Assembly: GCA_902796865.1 (NCBI GenBank)
Contig: CADBQZ010000078.1
Span: forward strand, 1 to 8,959
Length of the DNA: 8,959 bases
From: an uncultured Ruminococcus sp.
GTDB taxonomy: Bacteria > Bacillota > Clostridia > Oscillospirales > Ruminococcaceae
Direction: 5' to 3'
The translations under genes and the position numbers were made by a program. Positions 1-6,520 of the stretch are shown here, one piece after another (within the stretch, counting starts at the first letter, position 1; the number at the start of each line of letters is the position of its first letter). The notes under the pieces are model-generated. The model was not told the DNA's origin, searched no databases, and saw nothing but the letters and a program-made list of their open reading frames with translations.

Positions 1-2169
1 CTCAACTACCCTTTCTGAATATCCTATATCTATGCCTATATTCGCAGCACGATCATGAAGTTCATTCATAAGCTTCATCACTATAAGAACTATATGCTCT
101 CTTTTTAGAGGTAAAAAAACTATTATATCATCCAGTCTGTTTATCATCTCCGGTCTTAATTGTTTTCTTACAACAGACAGCACCTCTTTTTCTTTATTGC
201 TGTCCTCATTTTTGCCAAACCCCATGTGTGCACTTTCGCTCATGATCTCTCCACCAATATTTGATGTGAGTATAATAAGAGTATTTTTAAAACATATAGT
301 TCGTCCGTTTGAATCTGTCAATATCCCGTCACCTATTATCTGGAGCATGAGATTAAGCACATCTGGATGCGCTTTTTCTATCTCATCAAACAGTATTACA
401 CTATATGGATGATGTCTTATCCTATCTGTAAGCGGATTGCATTCATCAAAACCGGCATATCCAGGAGGAGCACCTATAAGTTTTGATACAGTATGTTTTT
501 CCATATACTCCGACATATCTATCTTTATTAGCGCTTTGTCGCTGTCAAATACAGCTTTAGCAATAGCTTTTGAAAGCTCAGTTTTACCGACGCCGGTAGG
601 TCCTGTAAACAAAAAAGCCCCTATCGGTCTCCCCGGCTCTCTTAGTCCGGTTCTGCTCCTTCTTATAGCTGAAGCTATTGTTTCTACAGCTTTATCCTGA
701 CCTATAACACTTTTTTTGAGTGTTTTTTCAAGAGTAAGCAATCGTATACTTTCACTTTTTGAAATGCTGCTTACAGGTATACCTGTACAGTCTGATACTA
801 CTGTCGCTGTATCGTCTGTTGTAAGAGATACCCTAGGTTTTTTCTTATGGTTCTTATCAAATTTCTCAGCAACATCATCAAGCGTTTTATATTCGCTATT
901 ATCACTTTTACTTATGTTTTTTTCTCTGCAATTCATTATATTTCTTATTTTTGCTCTTGAGGCAGCTTCATCTATTATATCTATAGCCTTATCCGGAAGA
1001 GAACGATCATTTATATATCTTACAGATAATTCAACAGCAGAACGAATAACATCATCAGGTATGACTACATTATGATAGCTTTCATATTTTTCTTTAAGAC
1101 CACTTATTATATTTATTGTTTGTTCTGCTGTAGGTTCTTCTATCATAACAGGCTGAAAACGTCTTTCCAATGCGGCATCTTTTTCGATATATTTACGGTA
1201 TTCCTCAATAGTAGTCGCCCCTATTATTTGAAGCTCCCCTCTTGCAAGCTGCGGCTTTATTATATTAGCAGCATCTATAGCCCCCTCTGCTGCGCCTGCG
1301 CCGACTATTGTGTGTATCTCATCAATAAAAAGAATGATATTTTTAAATGCTGACGCTTCTGCAATACAGCTTTTTATTCGTTCCTCAAAATCCCCACGAT
1401 ATTTTGCACCTGCAAGCATTGAACTAAGATCCAACGAAAAAATATTTTTCATTTTCAGCTCATCCGGAACGTTCCCATTTACAAAAAGCTCAGACAGCCC
1501 TTCTACGATCGCTGTTTTTCCGACTCCGGCTTCTCCTATAAGACATGGATTATTTTTAGTACGTCTTGAAAGTATCTGAAGTACCCGGCTTATTTCTTTA
1601 TGCCTTCCTATCAAAGGATCATGCTTTTTTTCCAGTGCTTCATCTGTAAGGCTCACTCCATACTTATAAAGTGACGGAAGCTTATTTCTGTCAGGACGCT
1701 GAAACATATAATTTCCGACTTTCTGCTCACCTGCATAAATATTTCTGCATTCTCTGTATAGTATATCTGTATCAGCACCTATTGCCTTTAAAAACGTTAC
1801 TGCCCCACAACCTTTTTCTTTTAATATAGTCATAAATATATGCTCTGTACCTACAAGTCTTGTTCCTGTTTCTTCTGCAAGCGCCTGTGAATCATTAAAT
1901 ACACGGCAAAGCGCAGGAGTAAAACTTTCATACCCCAGTCTTGTCTGTTCTCCCTTTCCTATAAACATTATCATTCGGTCGTAAACATCTTCAAGCTTAA
2001 TATTTCCTTCATTTAAAACTGATGCTGCAACATTTCCTCCTTCCTGAAGAAAACCTAGTATCATATGCTCAGTTCCAACATATGTGTGCCCTAGTTTTGA
2101 TGCGGAATCAATTGCTGTCTCTATTGAATTAACAGCACGGCGGGTAAACATTTCAAAATTACTGTTCAT
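1..2169 (-). CDS. clpC: ClpC-like ATP-dependent Clp unfoldase (C-terminus outside window)
   Basis: Hsp100/AAA+ unfoldase that threads substrates into the ClpP peptidase in the cytoplasm. The frame was read codon by codon and is open for 723 codons to the window edge; about 90 C-terminal residues are missing compared with the usual length of about 810. Seen in order: two Clp N-terminal repeats (about residues 1-150, each with a VGTEH core); ATPase domain 1 with Walker A GEAGVGKT (212-219), Walker B ILFIDE (279-284) and pore loop KYRG; ATPase domain 2 with Walker A GPTGVGKT (523-530), pore loop GYAG (570-573), Walker B VILFDE (591-596) and an MGF tripeptide (649-651) where ClpP-docking loops lie. 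The linker between the ATPase domains (about 409-449) is only some 40 residues, against about 70 in Bacillus ClpC, and lacks the recognisable coiled-coil/UVR segment. Start ATG at 2169; the ATG at 2174 hits a stop after two codons. A weak AAAGG site lies 13 nt upstream. No CtsR heptad repeat was seen upstream. ClpC identity is firm; the exact subclass is less certain because of the short linker. Confidence 0.93.
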   Translation of the reverse strand, partial: MNSNFEMFTRRAVNSIETAIDSASKLGHTYVGTEHMILGFLQEGGNVAASVLNEGNIKLEDVYDRMIMFIGKGEQTRLGYESFTPALCRVFNDSQALAEETGTRLVGTEHIFMTILKEKGCGAVTFLKAIGADTDILYRECRNIYAGEQKVGNYMFQRPDRNKLPSLYKYGVSLTDEALEKKHDPLIGRHKEISRVLQILSRRTKNNPCLIGEAGVGKTAIVEGLSELFVNGNVPDELKMKNIFSLDLSSMLAGAKYRGDFEERIKSCIAEASAFKNIILFIDEIHTIVGAGAAEGAIDAANIIKPQLARGELQIIGATTIEEYRKYIEKDAALERRFQPVMIEEPTAEQTINIISGLKEKYESYHNVVIPDDVIRSAVELSVRYINDRSLPDKAIDIIDEAASRAKIRNIMNCREKNISKSDNSEYKTLDDVAEKFDKNHKKKPRVSLTTDDTATVVSDCTGIPVSSISKSESIRLLTLEKTLKKSVIGQDKAVETIASAIRRSRTGLREPGRPIGAFLFTGPTGVGKTELSKAIAKAVFDSDKALIKIDMSEYMEKHTVSKLIGAPPGYAGFDECNPLTDRIRHHPYSVILFDEIEKAHPDVLNLMLQIIGDGILTDSNGRTICFKNTLIILTSNIGGEIMSESAHMGFGKNEDSNKEKEVLSVVRKQLRPEMINRLDDIIVFLPLKREHIVLIVMKLMNELHDRAANIGIDIGYSERVVE

Positions 2170-2225
2170 TGCATCTTATCTGCCTTTCAACATTTTTTGC
2201 TGGTCTTATAAAACAACCTGTTTAT

Positions 2226-2254
2226 ATTATGCCACAAATAAAATGCGAGAATCG
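2226..2254 (-). promoter_or_regulatory. Possible promoter of the clpC-like gene
   Basis: On the minus strand CATAAT (2226-2231) is one base from the -10 consensus, placed about 57 nt before the ATG at 2169. The hexamer 17-18 nt upstream (about 2249-2254) does not resemble TTGACA, so an activator, another sigma factor or a different site could be involved. It is the best candidate in the gap, but a weak one. Confidence 0.35.
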
Positions 2255-2266
2255 TCGATATACGAT
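2251..2266. promoter_or_regulatory. Imperfect 16-bp palindrome overlapping the clpC -35 area
   Basis: ATCGT-N6-ACGAT (arms 2251-2255 and 2262-2266) overlaps the expected -35 position of the clpC-like gene, a typical place for a repressor site. It matches neither the CtsR (GGTCAAA direct repeats) nor the CIRCE/HrcA operator. Arms of 5 bp can arise by chance in A+T-rich DNA, so the operator role is only a suggestion. Confidence 0.3.
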
Positions 2267-2295
2267 GTAGTATTTTATTGCTTTTATAATAATAA

Positions 2296-2329
2296 GAGCA
2301 GCACGTTAAAAAATCATTTCATGCTGCTC
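2296..2329 (-). terminator. Second hairpin downstream of degV
   Basis: Perfect 8-bp stem GAGCAGCA (2296-2303) / TGCTGCTC (2322-2329) with an 18-nt loop. Read on the minus strand it is followed by TTATTATTAT, a fair U-rich tail. It lies behind the first degV hairpin and ahead of the clpC promoter region, so it could act as a back-up terminator preventing read-through into clpC. Confidence 0.55.
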
Positions 2330-2348
2330 ACAAATATATTTATCATTC

Positions 2349-2388
2349 AAAATACCCTGCATCATATTACTATGACACAGGGTAAATT
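2349..2388 (-). terminator. Terminator of the trmL-degV unit
   Basis: Inverted repeat with arms 2353-2364 and 2373-2384 (TACCCTG core, two mismatched positions) and an 8-nt loop. The minus strand reads TTTTG straight after the stem. It begins at the degV stop codon, where an intrinsic terminator for the leftward pair is expected. A short T run also follows on the plus strand, but no plus-strand gene lies there to terminate. Confidence 0.65.
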
Positions 2389-3255
2389 TTAATCATTATC
2401 ATCTCGTCTTCTGAATATGAATCCAACAAGATCCGGACCTGTATTGCAGGTAACAGTAGCTCCTATCTCATTAAAATACTCAGGCGGATAGCCGAATTTT
2501 TTTTCTGCCTCCACGGCAAGTTTTTCAGGAAGTGTTCTGTTTCTTCCTGTAATTATAAGATAAGGTGTATGCGGCTGCATATTCTTTTCGGCATCTTCCA
2601 AAAGTTTTGGGATAATATTCTTTTCTCCCCTTATTTTCATAGGTATCTCAGACCCCCCGCCTGCAAGCTTTACAAGCGGTCTAAGTCCCAGAAGTTCTCC
2701 TGCAAATGCAGCAGCAGCAGTTATTCTACCTGATTTTTTTACAAATTTAAGTGAAAGCGGAATAAAATGTGCTTCAGAACGTGAAGTCCATTCTTCAATA
2801 TATGAAACAATGCTCTCAGGACTTTCACCATTATTTGCCATTATTGCTGCCTGAATAACAGCATATCCATACATTCCTGAATATCCCTTTGAATCTACTA
2901 TATGTATTTTCAGCTTGTCATTTTTTTTGCTGAACTCTTTAGCAGCATTCACAGCATTGTTATAAGTGGCCGAACCGGTCGATGAGATAGAGATATGGAT
3001 AAGATCTGTATACCCCTCAGCAGCTGCCTCCTCAAATTTATCAATAAATTCTATCATTGTAAGTTGAGAATGCTTTGGCATCTCTGAAGAATTTTCAGCT
3101 ATTTCATAAAACTCTTCGTTTGTAAGCTCCTGCCTTTCACGATATTCTTTTCCATCTGCAATTATGGTATAGTTCATTATATCTATACCAAGCTCCTTTT
3201 GCTTGTCAGCAGGTATATCACTTGTCGAATCTGTCATTATCTTTATCTTATTCAT
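2389..3255 (-). CDS. DegV family fatty-acid-binding protein
   Basis: 288 aa, a normal full length for DegV/FakB proteins, which in Firmicutes hold a fatty acid and present it to the FakA kinase for phospholipid synthesis. The N-terminal MTDSTSDI (7-14), the ISS...S-A-T-Y segment (90-98, with the ligand serine probably S95), the SLKFVKKSGRIT block (168-179, R177) and the NTGPDLVG segment near the end (271-278) identify the family. Two positions usually facing the carboxylate look altered: the Thr of the usual TSQ motif is His (H62-S63-Q64), and the His of the usual H-x-G-P motif is Asn (N271). Start 3255 is fixed by AAGGAAGG a few nt upstream. The gene follows trmL by 12 nt and is probably co-transcribed with it; hairpins follow the stop. 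Family is certain; bound lipid and partner are unknown, as no fakA is in the window. Confidence 0.92.
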   Translation of the reverse strand: MNKIKIMTDSTSDIPADKQKELGIDIMNYTIIADGKEYRERQELTNEEFYEIAENSSEMPKHSQLTMIEFIDKFEEAAAEGYTDLIHISISSTGSATYNNAVNAAKEFSKKNDKLKIHIVDSKGYSGMYGYAVIQAAIMANNGESPESIVSYIEEWTSRSEAHFIPLSLKFVKKSGRITAAAAFAGELLGLRPLVKLAGGGSEIPMKIRGEKNIIPKLLEDAEKNMQPHTPYLIITGRNRTLPEKLAVEAEKKFGYPPEYFNEIGATVTCNTGPDLVGFIFRRRDDND

Positions 3256-3267
3256 TTTTTCCTTCCT

Positions 3268-3759
3268 TTACCATGTATATTTTGTTAGTTTTCCTTCTCT
3301 TGAAAGATCAGGAAACTCCCATTGTCTAAGTACTTCGTATGCAGCCACTGCGACTGAATTAGAAAGATTAAGGCTTCTCAGTTCATTACGCATAGGTATT
3401 CTCGCACAGCGTTCAGGATATTGATGCAAAAGCTGTTCTGGAAGACCCTTATCCTCTCTTCCGAATATTATGTATGCATTGTCCGGATAATTTATATCAC
3501 TATAGACGTTTTTTCCTTTTGTTGTGAAAAAGAAATACTCTCCTTCATTTTTTGAAACGAAATCATTCCAATCATCATAGTAAAAAATTTCCAGCTTGTC
3601 CCAGTAATCAAGTCCGGCTCGTTTTAGATGCTTGTCTGTTATCTCAAAACCAAATGGTCTTACAAGATGAAGCTTTGCACCTGTAACCGCACAGGTTCGT
3701 GATATATTTCCGGTATTCTGTGGTATCTGAGGTTCAACAAGAACTATATTCAGTTCCAT
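3268..3759 (-). CDS. trmL: tRNA (cytidine/uridine(34)-2'-O)-methyltransferase TrmL
   Basis: 163 aa SPOUT-class methyltransferase, a typical length for TrmL/YibK/CspR. The family uses S-adenosylmethionine to methylate the ribose of the wobble base (C34/U34) of certain leucine tRNAs, which supports accurate decoding. All three SPOUT signature blocks are visible: PQIPQNTGNISRTC (10-23), IIFGREDKGLP (97-107) and IPMRNELRSLNLSNSVAV (121-138), the last forming the trefoil knot that binds the cofactor. The start at 3759 is backed by AAGGAG 7 nt upstream. The gene is first of two in a leftward unit with degV. A weak promoter may lie in the A+T-rich gap 3771-3805 (TATATT with a poor -35). Nothing is missing or broken. 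Confidence 0.95.
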   Translation of the reverse strand: MELNIVLVEPQIPQNTGNISRTCAVTGAKLHLVRPFGFEITDKHLKRAGLDYWDKLEIFYYDDWNDFVSKNEGEYFFFTTKGKNVYSDINYPDNAYIIFGREDKGLPEQLLHQYPERCARIPMRNELRSLNLSNSVAVAAYEVLRQWEFPDLSREGKLTKYTW

Positions 3760-3808
3760 ATATTATCTCCTTTTAACGTTCCAATATACTATATACCGCT
3801 TAAATTTA

Positions 3809-3837
3809 TAATGGACGGTGATAAACTCCGTCCATTA
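3809..3837 (-). terminator. Terminator-like hairpin after prmA
   Basis: Perfect 9-bp stem AATGGACGG (3810-3818) / CCGTCCATT (3828-3836) with a 9-nt loop, plus one flanking T-A pair. It begins 9 nt beyond the prmA stop and precedes the trmL start, so it should end the dockerin-prmA transcript. The downstream tail on the minus strand (TATAAATTT) is U-rich but interrupted. Confidence 0.65.
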
Positions 3838-3845
3838 ATTTTAAG

Positions 3846-4814
3846 TTATATAGCTTTCAGTCTAACTGCTGCCCAGCCTTCTCCCTCGGCAGAATCAAGC
3901 TGTTCAAAACCTGCGCTTACTACTGCATCAACTACTTCATCTTTTCTTTCAGTAATGATCCCTGAAATAATAAGTGTACCGCCGTTTTTTATTTTACTTC
4001 TGAAAATATCTTTCATTGCTATAAGAACGTCAGCCACGATATTTGCAGTTATGATGTCGTATCCTTCGCCAAGTTTATCACTAAGCTTTTTATCCTTTAT
4101 TACATCTCCGCAGTATGCAGTATACTTCATAAATGGGATATTATTCTTTTCAGCATTTTCAGCTGCTGTTTCAACAGCATTTTGTTCTATATCGACAGCC
4201 ACAGCACTTTGCGCTCCTAAAAGCATAGCACCTATTGAAAGAATACCGCTGCCACAGCCCATATCAAGAATACGATCATTCTCTATAAGTGATTTTTCTA
4301 AAAGCTCCAGACACAGTTTTGTAGTATCATGCTGCCCTGTACCAAAGCTTGATGCAGGATCTATTTCGAGAATAATACGATTTTCCAAATTTTCATATTC
4401 TTCCCACGAAGGCTTTATAACAAGTTTTTTACCGATTTTTAAAGGCTTAAAATACTTTTTCCAGTTATTTGCCCAATCCTCTTCACAGACATTTTCCATA
4501 TCCGTTTCCAGACGGCCAAAAATATCGTTTTCATCGTTTTCTTTTAGTTTTTTCAGACAGCTCTTTAAAGAAACTATCATTTCACTGCCTTGAACATTAT
4601 CAGGAATATAAACTGTAACGCAAGTCTCGCAATTCTGAAGCCCCATAAGATCTTCATCTATATAATCCCACTTGCCATCCTTATTTTCTAAAAATTCCTT
4701 AAAATCTTCCGCATCTTTTACAGCGAAACCTTTTATTCCTATGTCCATAAGAGAAGCACATAATATATCAACGCCCTCTGTTTTTGTGTAAATATTTATT
4801 TCTTTCCAGTTCAT
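3846..4814 (-). CDS. prmA: Ribosomal protein L11 methyltransferase PrmA
   Basis: 322 aa, in the usual range (about 290-320). PrmA uses S-adenosylmethionine to trimethylate amino groups of ribosomal protein L11 before or during 50S assembly. The N-terminal part (about 1-125) is the variable substrate-recognition domain. The Rossmann methyltransferase core then shows the PrmA hallmark DPASSFGTGQH (152-162), motif I LDMGCGSGILSI (183-194), the acidic residue D208 that holds the cofactor ribose, and ANIVADVL (257-264) as the catalytic N-I-x-A block. The start lies 1 nt after the stop of the secreted dockerin protein (TAA-A-ATG), and its Shine-Dalgarno (AGGAAA) sits within the last codons of that gene, so its translation is probably coupled to it. 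A hairpin terminator follows. In many Firmicutes prmA sits near dnaJ or rsmE; here it does not. Confidence 0.95.
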   Translation of the reverse strand: MNWKEINIYTKTEGVDILCASLMDIGIKGFAVKDAEDFKEFLENKDGKWDYIDEDLMGLQNCETCVTVYIPDNVQGSEMIVSLKSCLKKLKENDENDIFGRLETDMENVCEEDWANNWKKYFKPLKIGKKLVIKPSWEEYENLENRIILEIDPASSFGTGQHDTTKLCLELLEKSLIENDRILDMGCGSGILSIGAMLLGAQSAVAVDIEQNAVETAAENAEKNNIPFMKYTAYCGDVIKDKKLSDKLGEGYDIITANIVADVLIAMKDIFRSKIKNGGTLIISGIITERKDEVVDAVVSAGFEQLDSAEGEGWAAVRLKAI

Positions 4815-4815
4815 T

Positions 4816-6285
4816 TTAATTTCCTATATTTATTATTTTCAAAAGATATACAGAATCTCTTGCATCAATAACTCCGTCGCCGTTAATATCCATTATTCTC
4901 TTTTCAGCAGCACTAATAGTATACGGCTGTGCGATATACTCGTTCAGCAGGATCAGATCTTCTTTTGTAATATCCTTGCTGTTATTAAGATCACCTATTA
5001 TAGCAGATACAGCTTTTTTACTACTAGTAACAACTGTATCAGTATGTACTTCCGGAACAGTTGAAACGGTAACTGCCTTGCTTGTAACAGTAGTCGTCTT
5101 AGCAGCCGCTGAAGTAGTTTTATTTACAGCAACAGTAGTTACTGTTGTAACTGTTTTTGTGGGAGCAGTCGTATTCGCTGTAGTTATGACCGGTATATCT
5201 CCTATATATGAAAGATATTCCATACATACAAATCCTGAATTGTCATTATAGAATACTCTTCCCCAGTTTTGTTTAACGTACATTATTGATATAACTGTAC
5301 CTTTAGGAAGAACGCATACAGCTTCCTTATCGGTACCGACATCTTTTCTCATATATAAACTTTCTGCTGTACGATAAAGTCCAAGTCTGTAACTGTAAAG
5401 TCCTTCAGTATATAATGTATATTCAAGACATATCCATCCTGTTTTGCCGTTATATTCTATCTGACCCCATTCATTGCAAACTCTTGTCACAACAATATCT
5501 TTGCCTTTTGGTATCACTTCTATAACATTTGATGAAGTTGAATATGATGAACGGAAATTAAGTGCTGAAACTGTTCTGTAGTGACCTGTAAGGTATTTCT
5601 GAGTATCTGTCTGTGTGTTAGAATTTGATGTATTATTATTAGTAGTATTAGTATTGTTGTTATTCGTATTTACTAAACTTGTTTTAGCAGGTCTATTTTT
5701 TCCTTTATAGAGTTTTGCCTGTGTTATTCCCGAAGGAGAATACTTATCAAACAGATTTTTTATACTGCTTTGTGCAGGATCCATTATATAAACATTACCA
5801 TTAGAAACAGTATCAACAGCGATCCAATGAGTATCGTAATTTACTGAAAGTACAAGGTAATAACCCTGGTCTATATAATTTGCGATCTCGGCAGCAACAC
5901 CTGATTCTGTACCAGAATTTATAACAACCTTTTTCTGATATGTAAGATTGGGAACAAGATTTGAAACAGCTCCCCAATAAATATTAGCATAATTATCAAA
6001 GCCACCGTTTCTGCTAAGGAAATCACAAAGTACGCCCGGGTCAAAATTATTCTGACTAACAGAGCCTGAATGAACCGCAAGCATAGCAACAGATGTAACT
6101 GCACATCCGACTTGTGCCATAGTTTCATCACTGTTTCCGAGTGTTTTGCTTCCCCATGCGGGATCGCTCTGTATCCAATTTTTATAGCTGACTGATGCAG
6201 AAGCATCAAAAGCCATAAAAACAGCCATAAGAAATGTAAGAATCATCGTTATAAACGATACCGTTCTTTTCATCAATGATGTCAT
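4816..6285 (-). CDS. Secreted C39-like cysteine peptidase with two SH3 domains and a dockerin
   Basis: 489 aa. Residues 1-30 form a signal peptide: KR near the N-terminus, a hydrophobic run and an A-S-A cleavage area. About 33-195 match the C39-like peptidase family (Peptidase_C39_2) with a likely triad C61 (in QVGCAVTSVAML), H153 (in THWIAVD) and D169 (in IMDP). An Asn/Thr linker follows (206-224), then two bacterial SH3 domains (about 234-290 and 300-358), a Thr/Val-rich linker (367-425), and a C-terminal type I dockerin (428-489). The dockerin has two calcium loops: a divergent DLNNSKDITKED and a canonical DINGDGVIDARD. The protein should be exported and docked by a cohesin onto a scaffold or the cell surface; SH3 domains often bind peptidoglycan or peptides. 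The substrate is unknown, and inactive or cross-linking variants exist in such families. GGGAGG about 7 nt before the ATG at 6285 decides the start, over the internal ATG at 6273. It is first in a unit with prmA under a clear sigma-A promoter. Confidence 0.9.
   Translation of the reverse strand: MTSLMKRTVSFITMILTFLMAVFMAFDASASVSYKNWIQSDPAWGSKTLGNSDETMAQVGCAVTSVAMLAVHSGSVSQNNFDPGVLCDFLSRNGGFDNYANIYWGAVSNLVPNLTYQKKVVINSGTESGVAAEIANYIDQGYYLVLSVNYDTHWIAVDTVSNGNVYIMDPAQSSIKNLFDKYSPSGITQAKLYKGKNRPAKTSLVNTNNNNTNTTNNNTSNSNTQTDTQKYLTGHYRTVSALNFRSSYSTSSNVIEVIPKGKDIVVTRVCNEWGQIEYNGKTGWICLEYTLYTEGLYSYRLGLYRTAESLYMRKDVGTDKEAVCVLPKGTVISIMYVKQNWGRVFYNDNSGFVCMEYLSYIGDIPVITTANTTAPTKTVTTVTTVAVNKTTSAAAKTTTVTSKAVTVSTVPEVHTDTVVTSSKKAVSAIIGDLNNSKDITKEDLILLNEYIAQPYTISAAEKRIMDINGDGVIDARDSVYLLKIINIGN
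5011..5187 (-). repeat. Thr/Val-rich linker coding repeat
   Basis: Low-complexity coding DNA for residues 367-425 of the dockerin protein, built from ACA/ACT/GTA/GTT codons and including a 7-bp-arm inverted repeat at 5131-5146. Such Thr-rich linkers are common between cellulosomal modules and are often glycosylated. The in-frame repetition makes length variation between strains likely. Confidence 0.7.
5614..5670 (-). repeat. Asn/Thr trinucleotide-like coding tract
   Basis: AAT/AAC/ACT/ACA codon run encoding residues 206-224, nearly all Asn or Thr, between the peptidase and the first SH3 domain. It is a flexible spacer, and at DNA level a near-microsatellite that could gain or lose codons by slippage without breaking the frame. 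Confidence 0.7.
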
Positions 6286-6349
6286 TTTTAATCCTCCCAG
6301 TCATTTCATCAAACTGTAAGCTCTATATTTTTTATTTTGCAAGAAATGA

Positions 6350-6366
6350 TTAACCGAATTGTAACC
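6350..6366. promoter_or_regulatory. TTAACC-type direct repeat in the dockerin-gene leader
   Basis: TTAACC (6350-6355) and GTAACC (6361-6366) are spaced 11 bp apart, one helical turn. TTGTAACC (6359-6366) recurs inverted as GGTTACAA at 6465-6472 on the other side of the dockerin promoter. Helical-turn direct repeats are typical of OmpR/PhoB-type response-regulator sites, but here they lie just downstream of the predicted start of transcription. The binding protein is unknown. Confidence 0.25.
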
Positions 6367-6382
6367 TTTTGTCCACTTCTAT

Positions 6383-6411
6383 ATTATATCATGCTATTAT
6401 CTATTTTGCAA
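6383..6411 (-). promoter_or_regulatory. Sigma-A type promoter of the dockerin-prmA unit
   Basis: On the minus strand: -35 TTGCAA (6406-6411), 17-nt spacer, perfect -10 TATAAT (6383-6388). Transcription should begin near 6376, giving a leader of about 90 nt before the ATG at 6285. It is one of the two best promoter matches in the window and should also drive prmA, which has no promoter of its own in the 1-nt gap. Confidence 0.8.
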
Positions 6412-6444
6412 CCCTTAAAAGTATAATATTTTTAGGTTTTGCGA

Positions 6445-6461
6445 TTGTATAATTTATACAA
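6445..6461. promoter_or_regulatory. Perfect 17-bp palindrome between divergent promoters
   Basis: TTGTATAA-T-TTATACAA, arms 6445-6452 and 6454-6461, perfectly symmetrical. It lies 34 bp upstream of the dockerin -35 and 80 bp upstream of the sirtuin -35, so one regulator bound here could affect either side. The TTGT...ACAA ends recall GntR- or Rex-type operators, but the odd centre and spacing do not match the Rex consensus. It also contains a TATAAT without a good -35. Confidence 0.45.
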
Positions 6462-6520
6462 AACGGTTACAAAATCAAAAATACAGGGACAAAAACAGCA
6501 CTGATTATGTACAAATCGCT

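Noticed and set aside
716..1353. Plus-strand ORFs opposite the clpC-like gene
   Set aside because: The minus-strand ClpC frame is continuous and full of motifs through this stretch; these are complementary-strand artefacts.
2084..2392. 102-codon plus-strand ORF covering the clpC start and gap
   Set aside because: It runs through the promoter region and both hairpins, lacks a ribosome site and resembles no protein; the gap is better read as regulatory DNA.
3811..4593. 260-codon plus-strand ORF opposite prmA
   Set aside because: Ser/Ile/Phe-rich antisense translation of a clear PrmA, beginning inside a terminator hairpin with no Shine-Dalgarno.
6445..6461. Rex (NADH-sensing) operator for the 17-bp palindrome
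   Set aside because: Tempting next to an NAD-using enzyme, but the Rex consensus (TTGTGA/TTGTTAA arms, 18 bp) does not fit the sequence or the odd-length centre.
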